Notes under the pieces: generated by a model
Databases searched by the model: none
Told to the model about the DNA's origin: nothing
Seen by the model: the letters and a program-made list of their open reading frames with translations, nothing else
NCBI GenBank assembly: GCA_018340805.1
Contig: JACMZG010000032.1
Location: 7,616,137-7,680,136, forward strand
Reading direction: 5' to 3'
Source: Microvelia longipes
Taxonomy: Eukaryota; Arthropoda; Insecta; Hemiptera; Veliidae
Length of the DNA: 64,000 nucleotides
Shown: positions 56,255-64,000 of the stretch, piece after piece
Layout: each line of letters opens with the position of its first letter
Numbering within the stretch: the stretch's first letter is position 1
Program-made: the position numbers and the translations under genes

Positions 56255-56311
56255 ATGGCCAGGACGTGCTGGTGGTACTTTTTTTCAAAATTCACCGAAT
56301 TTTTCGATACA
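56255..56311 (+). CDS. ELOVL: Elongase (ELOVL) exon 4
   Basis: Preceded by CTTTCTGTTTTCAG and followed by GTGAGT. Nineteen codons, phase 0 at both ends: MARTCWWYFFSKFTEFFDT. It contains the K-x-x-E-x-x-D-T motif (KFTEFFDT), a signature of all ELO/ELOVL enzymes, placed just before the helix that carries the histidine box. The M at the start belongs to the conserved A-(M/L)-R-M-A-x-x-C-W-W run joined from exon 3. There are no disruptions. Confidence 0.96.
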
Positions 56312-56654
56312 GTGAGTATTTTACTTTCTAAAAAAAATGCAGTTATTTACTCGGTGTTCTAAAGCTGGGCACCCTGTATACAGGGGGGACCAAAAGTCTG
56401 CATCGCCCCCCCCTCCAAATTGTTAACCATTATAAATTAATTAATGAAAATTGCAACTTGTTTTAAACCAATAGGAAACAAAGCTCCTCTTATAAGCATT
56501 GGGGAACCCTTTGTAACCCTAATTATAGAAAACAATTTTGACTGCCGAGGGATTAGTACTATTTAACTAGTTATTATAATTACATTATATACGATGCCCT
56601 CAGCTTCATCATCATGTATTAACTTTAAAGTGTAACTATAGGTTGAAGTCATCT
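56312..56654. other. Intron 4, proximal part
   Basis: No repeat family recognised. Confidence 0.5.
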
Positions 56655-57831
56655 CATGGCTGTGCAGGCATGGAGACATGGCTGTGCAGGCAGGAGCATG
56701 GCTGTGCAGGCATAGAGACATGGTGTGCAGGCATAGAGACATGGCTGTCAGGCATAGGACATGCTGTCAGCATAGAGATATGGCTGTGCAGCATAGAGAC
56801 ATGCTTCAGATGAGACATGGCTGTCGGGCATAGTGCACATGGCTGGCAGGCATAGGCATAGACATGGCTGTGCAGGGCATAGAGAACATGGCTGTGGCAG
56901 GCATAGAGATATGGCTGTGCAGGCCTAGAGAATGGCTGTGCAGGCATAGAGCATGGCTGTGCCAGGCATATGAGAATGGCTGTGCGGCATAGAGACATGG
57001 CTGTGCGGGCATGGAGACATGGCTGTGCAGCATGGAGACATGGCTGTGGCATGGCATAGAGCATGGCTGTGCAGGCATAGAGACATGGCTGTGGGGCCAT
57101 GGAGACATGGCTGTGCAGGCAGAGACGAAATGGTGTGCACGGCATAGAACATGGCTGCAGGCATAGAGACATGGCTGTGCAGGCATAGAGACATGGCTGT
57201 GCAGGATAGAGACATGGCCTGTGCGGGCATAGAGATATGGCTGTGCGGCATAAGAACATGGCTGTGAGGCATGGCTGTGCGGCATAGAGACATGGCTGTG
57301 CAGGCATAGAGACATGGCTGTGCAGGCATAGAGACATGGCTGTGCAGGCATAGAGACATGGCTGTGCAGGCATAGAGACATGGCATGCAGGCCATTGTGC
57401 AGGCATAGAGACCATGGCTGTGCAGGCATAGGACATAGTGGCATGGAGTGCTTCAGCATAGAGACATGGCTGTGCAGGCATAGAGACATGGCTGTGCAGG
57501 CATAGAGACATGGCTGCGGGCATAGCAAGCATAGAGACATGGCTGTGCAGGCCATAGAGACATGGCTGTGCGCAAGGCATAGAGACATGCTGTGGCAGGC
57601 ATAAGACATGGCTGTGAGGCATTAGCATACATGAGAGACTGGCTGTGCAGCATAGAGACTGGCTGTGCGGCATAGAGACATGGCTGTGGCAGGCATAGGC
57701 ATGCTGTGCGGCCATAGAGACATCTGGCTGGCAGGGCATAGAGACATGGCTGTGCGGCTGCAGGCTGTGCGGGCATCAACATGGCTTGCATAGGACATGG
57801 CTGTGCAGGCATAGGACACTGGCTGTGCAGG
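56655..57831. repeat. Minisatellite, 22-bp unit, about 50 copies
   Basis: Units read GGCATAGAGACATGGCTGTG plus CA. Many copies carry single-base insertions or deletions (for example GGCTGTCAGG, GGCCATAGAGA). The minus strand stays open for up to 361 codons in overlapping phases (repeats of CLYACTAMS, HSHVSMPAQP), because 22-bp units with few stops do this; these are not genes. The array runs directly into the terminus of a family H element at 57832, and the unit contains that terminus' sequence CATAGAGA. Confidence 0.95.
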
Positions 57832-57990
57832 CATAGAGATAAATTACAAGAGGGGCCATACCTTATCTCTATACATTAAGAGGCATGAAGCATTTTTTTG
57901 GGGTTCTCAGGGGCTTGTTTAAACTTCTCCAAAGTGAATTAAGGTGATATTAAATCAATGGGTCTGGTGCTTTACTCTGACTGTGGACAA
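57832..57990 (+). mobile_element. Family H MITE, left-hand portion
   Basis: CATAGAGATAAATTACAAGA then GGGGCCATACC opens it; GGGGTTCTCAGGGGCTTG and CCAAAGTGAATTAAGGTGAT follow. The right part is not recognisable. Confidence 0.7.
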
Positions 57991-58384
57991 TATGCTGACT
58001 CGGCAAAATTTTAAAATTAATATAAATATATTATTTTTTCGGAAAATGGTTTCAAATAAGAATTGTAGTGACAGAGCATTTTTACTATATACAGTATATT
58101 ACTCTATTCTCTGTGATAGCAGCACTTAAGAAATGCATATTTTTAGTCTTACCCTTTTTCACCCTATTATGACATTGTGTAGAGCGGGGGGGGGGGAGAT
58201 GAATATTTTGATTGGCTGTATTCTTTAAAATGAAGGATTCACAGGTAAAAATGAGGCAAGGCTCAAAATGTTGCTCTCCTGACCACGTGCATAAGAGGCT
58301 TACTTACGACTTATCATTGCGTCCTAATACTCTCCCCGTCATCACCAGATTGTTTTTAATTTCTCTAGTGTGGTGTTGTTGCAG

Positions 58385-58488
58385 TTATTTTTTTTAAGAA
58401 AGAAGTGAGCACCGTGCAGACATTGCATTGATAACACCACGGCATCCATGCCCCATCGTCCGTGTGGTTCGGCGGTCAGGTTTGCACG
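58385..58488 (+). CDS. ELOVL: Elongase (ELOVL) exon 5, histidine-box exon, frameshifted as assembled
   Basis: Preceded by GTGGTGTTGTTGCAG and followed by GTACAG. Codons for L-F-F-L-R-K-K, then in shifted phases V-S-T, T-L-H, H-H-G-I, V-W-F-G and R-F-A can be read in order. This is the family's FFxLRKK...HVxHHG...VWFGV-x-F segment with the catalytic histidine box. About five or more one-base indels are needed for a continuous frame, mostly at homopolymers (T-run, CC, CCCC, GG), and a TGA-TAA falls where the histidine box should be. Neighbouring exons are intact, so sequencing error is more likely than pseudogenisation. Boundaries are within a few bases. Confidence 0.72.
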
Positions 58489-60111
58489 GTACAGCATTCG
58501 TTTTTTAAATTAAGTAATATAATAGTGATTTCTAATGTCTAGTGTTTAAGCAAACTGCAGATCAAAAGGAAAAGGTGGTAGGCGATACATGCTTGTTTTC
58601 CTCCTTATACTGACTCAAGAAAAGGCTTTATCTCACTGAGTAGAAGTGGTTTATCAAATTTCCTACTAGTGTAGGAGGTCCTTAGCCTAATAATTGAAAA
58701 CAATAATTATCGTAGCACTAATTCTCTCATTTTATTTTAAGTTTATCATCCCCTTCTAATTAGTCCTAATAACTATTAGCCTAACTAAATCACTTGTCAA
58801 TTTTCTTATACTTTCTATCAAAACTACCCAATCAATACATAAAACACGTTCAAATCAAAACTTTACCTTTTGTTCGTATTCTCCTTGTCTTGACATGTTA
58901 ATATAGTTGTTGCGTGAGCAATAATGCTTTAAATTAAGCTCACAATAAATAAACAATAATTATAGTGCAAAGCAAATCAAGTCTATATTGAAATGATAAA
59001 GTGCTCATAAATATCTTAACTATCAATACAATCACAGATTGAGTCAAGGCAGTACTTGTATTCATACAAATTTCTTATAACCAAAACATATGATATTAAG
59101 TTTTAATGAATAAGTTTAACTTAATATAATATTAGTTAAAATTGTACTAAACCTAATAATTCAACAGTGATAGGGTTAATTAATAATATTAACGGTTTTC
59201 TTAATTTTAAATAAATAAATATAATTTTTTGTTCTAATAATCAAGAGCTTTAAAACGATATATTACTCAAATTATTCCTTTAAATTTAATTATTTTGAGT
59301 TCATTATTTTTGCCGCAATTATCAATTATTTTATTTTTTTAAATTAATTTACTCTTTGCGAGCTTTAAAACGATATACAACACAATTTTTATTATCCAGT
59401 CTGCCATATTGAAAATATTTTTCGGAATATTACCATAAACTATACAGCTCTGACACATAGTTAATTTTACACAAAATTTTGTATACAAAATTTTATCAAT
59501 AACGGTCAATTTTTACGGCAGTTATCGCGACATGTGCAAACAAACACACAAACATACCCCTAGCTTCTGAAATGTAAGCACTCACTTACATTCGTTCAAC
59601 AAATAAGGAATTTAAAAGAACAAGCTTTTAAAAAATATATGTGTGTGTATATATAACTCATTATATATATATATTATATATATATATAATGTATATCAGT
59701 ATGTATATACTATTATTATATATATAATAATTATATAGTTATATATATATAATTACTATATTATAGAATAACTGTGGTACATATATTTAATGAATGAAGG
59801 AATTTTTAGTTGGTATCATCTCAAGATAAACGAGATAAGACTAATTTAAATCATGTAAGGCGGTGTTGTAGAGTGGGAGAAGGTTGCTCCTCACACACTC
59901 AACTGAGGAACATCCCCTTCATATTACAGAGTAGAATTATTCTCTAGCACATTCTAGTGGATAAAAGTGGAACCCATGTCAGGTCCTCAACGCTAAGTTC
60001 TTTTTCCATTCCCACTCCACCTTAAGAACTGAGTCAACTGGGCAACATAACCATGCCATTATCATCTCCCCATTCTAAGGTTTGGTCTGAACAATGTCCT
60101 GTTTGTTGCAG
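58489..60111. other. Intron 5 of the elongase
   Basis: AT-rich; AT microsatellite-like stretches at 59635-59765 and a palindrome ACAAAATTTTGT near 59471. No exon or repeat family recognised. Confidence 0.45.
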
Positions 60112-60142
60112 GAGGCCACAGCACATTCTTTGCACTGCTCAA
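60112..60142 (+). CDS. ELOVL: Elongase (ELOVL) exon 6, 5' part, cut by gap
   Basis: The acceptor GTCCTGTTTGTTGCAG ends at 60111. With two bases completing a split codon, the peptide reads GGHSTFFALLN before the N run. G-G-H-x-(S/T)-F-x-x-x-L-N is the conserved start of the next ELOVL segment (it follows V-K-F-x-P). The expected continuation, a helix and the C-terminal half, falls into the gap or beyond the window. The long open frames that run through the Ns are meaningless. Confidence 0.85.
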
Positions 60143-60987
60143 NNNNNNNNNNNNNNNNNNNNNNNNNNNNNNNNNNNNNNNNNNNNNNNNNNNNNNNNNN
60201 NNNNNNNNNNNNNNNNNNNNNNNNNNNNNNNNNNNNNNNNNNNNNNNNNNNNNNNNNNNNNNNNNNNNNNNNNNNNNNNNNNNNNNNNNNNNNNNNNNNN
60301 NNNNNNNNNNNNNNNNNNNNNNNNNNNNNNNNNNNNNNNNNNNNNNNNNNNNNNNNNNNNNNNNNNNNNNNNNNNNNNNNNNNNNNNNNNNNNNNNNNNN
60401 NNNNNNNNNNNNNNNNNNNNNNNNNNNNNNNNNNNNNNNNNNNNNNNNNNNNNNNNNNNNNNNNNNNNNNNNNNNNNNNNNNNNNNNNNNNNNNNNNNNN
60501 NNNNNNNNNNNNNNNNNNNNNNNNNNNNNNNNNNNNNNNNNNNNNNNNNNNNNNNNNNNNNNNNNNNNNNNNNNNNNNNNNNNNNNNNNNNNNNNNNNNN
60601 NNNNNNNNNNNNNNNNNNNNNNNNNNNNNNNNNNNNNNNNNNNNNNNNNNNNNNNNNNNNNNNNNNNNNNNNNNNNNNNNNNNNNNNNNNNNNNNNNNNN
60701 NNNNNNNNNNNNNNNNNNNNNNNNNNNNNNNNNNNNNNNNNNNNNNNNNNNNNNNNNNNNNNNNNNNNNNNNNNNNNNNNNNNNNNNNNNNNNNNNNNNN
60801 NNNNNNNNNNNNNNNNNNNNNNNNNNNNNNNNNNNNNNNNNNNNNNNNNNNNNNNNNNNNNNNNNNNNNNNNNNNNNNNNNNNNNNNNNNNNNNNNNNNN
60901 NNNNNNNNNNNNNNNNNNNNNNNNNNNNNNNNNNNNNNNNNNNNNNNNNNNNNNNNNNNNNNNNNNNNNNNNNNNNNNNNNNNNNNN
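60143..60987. other. Assembly gap (845 N)
   Basis: Unknown bases. The gap begins inside elongase exon 6 and ends in satellite sequence, so the gap size and the join may not be reliable. Confidence 0.99.
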
Positions 60988-63900
60988 TCAGAACCCCAAT
61001 GGTGATGAGATAGACACTACCATCTCTACTGTACTTATATCTCTATACACTCAGGCACAGTTAGGGTTATCATCTAGTCCTACTAGTCCTCTTAAGGATG
61101 CTTCAGACCACCCAATGGTATGTAGATAGACACTACCATCTTCTATGGTACTTATATCTCTATACATCGGCAAGTTAGAAGGTTACAACTAGTCCTACTA
61201 GTCCTCTTAGGAGCTGCTTCAAGATACCACCCAATGGTAGAGATAACACTACCATCTCTATGTACTTATATCTCTAAAGCACTCACGGCAAGTTGGTTAC
61301 ATCTAGTCCTACTAGTCCCTCTTAGGACTGATTCAGACCCACCCAATGGGTAAATGAGATAGACATAACCATCTCTATGTATTATATCTCTATACACCTC
61401 AGGCAAGTTAGGTTAACAACTAGTTTTCTCTTTAGGACTGCATCAAGCCACCCAATGGTAATGAGATAGACACTACCATCTCTATGTACTTATATCTCTA
61501 TACACTCAGGCAAGTTAGGTTTTTTAGCATCTAGTCCTACTATCTCTTAGACTGATTCAGACCACCCAATGGTATGAGATACGATACACTACCATCTCTT
61601 GTACTTTATATCTCTATTACACTCAGGCAAGGTTAGGTTACAACTAGTCTCTTAGGACTGCTTCAGACCAACCAATGGTATGAATAGACAACTACCATCT
61701 TATGTACTTATATCTCTATACACTCACGGCAGTTAGGTACATCTAGTCCTAATAGTCCCTTAGGACTGATTCAGAACGCACCCAATGGTATGAGATAGAC
61801 ACTAACTCTCTATGTACTTATATCCTTTACACTCAGGCCAAGTTAGGTTACAATAGTCCTCTTAGGACTGCTTCAGACCAACAATGGATGAGATGAACAC
61901 TACATCTCTTATGTACTTATATTCTCTATCACTCAGCCAGTTACGGTTTACAACTAGTCTACTAGTCTCTTAGGACCTGATTCAGACCACCCAATTGGTA
62001 TGAGATAGACACTACCATCTCTATGTACTTATATCTCTTACAATCAGGCAAGTTAGGTTTACAACTAGTCCTAATAGTTCCTCTTAGGACTGCTTTCAGT
62101 AACACCACCCAATGGTAAGAGATAGACACTAACCATCTCTATGTACTAATCTTTATTACACTCAGGCATGTTAGGTTTACAACAGTCCTACTAGTTCTCT
62201 TAGGACTGCTTCAGACACCCAATGGTATGAGATTAGACTTACCATCTCTATGTTACCTTATATCTCTATACACTCAGGCAAGTTACGGTTTTACATCTAG
62301 TCCTACCTAGTCCTCTTAGGACTGATTCAGACCACCCATATGGTATGAGATAGACACCTACCATCTCTATGTACTTATATTCTAACACTCAGGCAATTAG
62401 GTTAGCAACTAAGTTTCTTAGGACTGCTTCAGACACCAAATGGTATGAGATAGACACTACCATCTCTATGTACTTATATCTCTATACACTCAGGCAAAGT
62501 TAGGTTACATCTATCCTCTTAGTCCTCTTTAGGACTGGCTTCAGTACCACCAATGGTATGACGATACGACATACCATCTCTATGTACTTTTCTCTTATTA
62601 CACTTCAGGCAAGTTAGGTTTACCAATAGTCCTACTAGTCTCTTAGGACTTGTCTTCAGACCACCCAATGGTATGAGATAGACACTACCATCTCTATGTA
62701 CTTATATCCTCTATCACTCAGGCAAGTTACGGTTCAACTAGTCCTACTAGTCCCTCTTAGGACTGCTTCAGACCACCCAATGGTATAGATAGACACTACA
62801 TCTCTATGTACTTATATCTCTATACACTCAGGCAAGTAGGTTACAACTAGTTCCTACTGTCCCTCTTAGGAAGCTTCAGACTCAACCCATGGTATGACGA
62901 TAGCACACCATCTCTATGTACTTATATCTCTATACACTCACGGCAAGTTAGGTTACAACTAGTCCTACTAGTCCTCTTAGGACTGATTCAGAACCAACCC
63001 AATGGTATGAGATAGACACTACATCTAATATGTACTTATATCTCTACTAATCACTCAAGGCAGTTTTAGGTTACACACTAGTCCTACTAAGTCTCTTAGG
63101 ACTGCTTTCAAGACCACCCAATTGTATGAGATAGCCACTACCATCTCTATGTAATTTATATCTCTATACACTCAGGCAAGTTAGGTTACAATCTAGTCCT
63201 ACAGTCCTCTAGGACTGCTTCAGACCACCCATGGGATGAGATAGACACTACCATCTCTATGTACCCTTATATCTCTATACCACTCAGGCAAGTTAAAGGT
63301 ACATCTAGTCCTACTAGTCTCTTAGGACTGCTTTTCAGACCACCCAATGTATGAGAATGAGACACTACCATCTCTATGTAATTATATCTCTATACACTGA
63401 CTCAGGCAAGTTAGGTTCAACTAGTTCTCTTAGGAGCTGATTCACGACACCCAATGGTAATGAAAGACACTAAACCATCTCTATGTACTTTATATCTCTA
63501 TACACCAAACAAGTTTAGGTTACAACTAGTCCACTAGTCCTCTTTGGACTGCTTCAGACCACCCAATGGTATGAGATAGACACTACCATCTCTATGTACT
63601 TATATCTCTATACACTCTAACAAGTTAGGTTACAACTAGTCCTACTAGTCCTCTTAGGACTGCTTCAACTGACCACCCAATGGTATGAGATTAGACACTA
63701 CCATCTCTATGTACTATATTCTATACACTCTAACAAAAGGTTAGGTTACAACTAGTCCTACTAGTCCTCTTAGGACTGCTTCAGACCACCCAATGGTATG
63801 AGATAGACACTACCATCTCTAATGATGTACTTATATCTCTATTACACTCAGGAAGTTAGGTTACAACTAGTCCTACTAGTCCCTCTTAGGACTGCTTCAT

Positions 63901-64000
63901 GTACCACCAATGGTATGAGATAGACATACCATCTCTATGTACCTTTATCTCTAACAACTCAACAAGTTAGGTTACAATAGTCTACTAGTCCTCTTAGGAC
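60988..64000. repeat. Satellite array, unit about 111 bp, runs off the window
   Basis: About 27 units built of CAGACCACCCAATGGTATGA, GATAGACACTACCATCTCTA, TGTACTTATATCTCTATACA, CTCAGGCAAGTTAGGTTACA and ACTAGTCCTACTAGTCCTCT. Units differ mainly by single-base indels. Two variants alternate for part of the array: one with CATCTAG and GATTCAG, and one with CAACTAG, a shortened CTAGT block and GCTTCAG. Copies near the right end have CTCTAACAAG in place of CTCAGGCAAG. Confidence 0.95.

Noticed and set aside
56654..57834. Minus-strand open frames up to 361 codons, Cys/His/Ser-rich repeats
   Set aside because: They lie wholly in the 22-bp minisatellite, occur in several phases at once and have no non-repeat part.
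60053..61129. Open frame of 358 codons across the N gap
   Set aside because: Over 280 of its codons are unknown bases. Only 60112-60142 is real coding sequence, in the frame set by the elongase acceptor.

Overview
This window is nuclear DNA of an animal, most likely an arthropod and probably an insect. It is AT-rich, and split GT-AG exons of one gene sit in very long introns full of transposon debris, tRNA-derived and 5S-rRNA-derived repeats, LINE tails, minisatellites and microsatellites. Species was not determined. No bacterial operons, CRISPR arrays or viral genes were seen. Nearly all short open reading frames are chance or repeat-derived.

The one host gene recognised is a plus-strand very-long-chain fatty acid elongase (ELOVL family). 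Six coding exons are visible: 38889-38949 (start codon), 42117-42307, 52454-52534, 56255-56311, 58385-58488 (histidine-box exon, frameshifted as assembled) and 60112-60142 (cut by an 845-base N gap, 60143-60987). The first four splice together in frame. Exon 5 carries several one-base indels and lies between two tandem arrays whose copies also look indel-rich, so this end of the window may be unpolished long-read sequence.

From 1 to 38.7 kb no host gene was found. The DNA is a patchwork of repeat families, labelled here A to K. A: palindromic TA-flanked MITE (11.1, 30.1 kb). B: hairpin repeat with a GGCGCGGTGGTCCGC end (at least ten copies). C: long inverted-repeat element with a 5S-rRNA-like core (ten cores). 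D: MITE with 8-bp target duplication (29.5 kb, and the window start). E: foldback element built of internal inverted subunits (30.8 kb). F: element carrying a decayed tyrosine-recombinase exon (16.3, 39.4, 53.1 kb). G: tRNA-like B-box repeat often next to B. H: hAT-like MITE with 8-bp duplication, two copies of which abut minisatellites exactly at their ends. I: 0.44-kb repeat (28.5, 36.2 kb). K: 375-bp foldback nested inside a C copy.

From 38.9 to 60.1 kb the elongase introns hold more of the same families, a 686-bp Mutator-like element with 10-bp duplication (41.2 kb), two LINE reverse-transcriptase C-terminal remnants (42.9 and 46.5 kb) and a LINE insertion with a 13-bp duplication. From 61.0 to 64.0 kb the window is a satellite of about 111-bp units. 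Nested insertions with intact target duplications give a partial relative chronology: LINEs and foldbacks inserted into older B, C and H copies.
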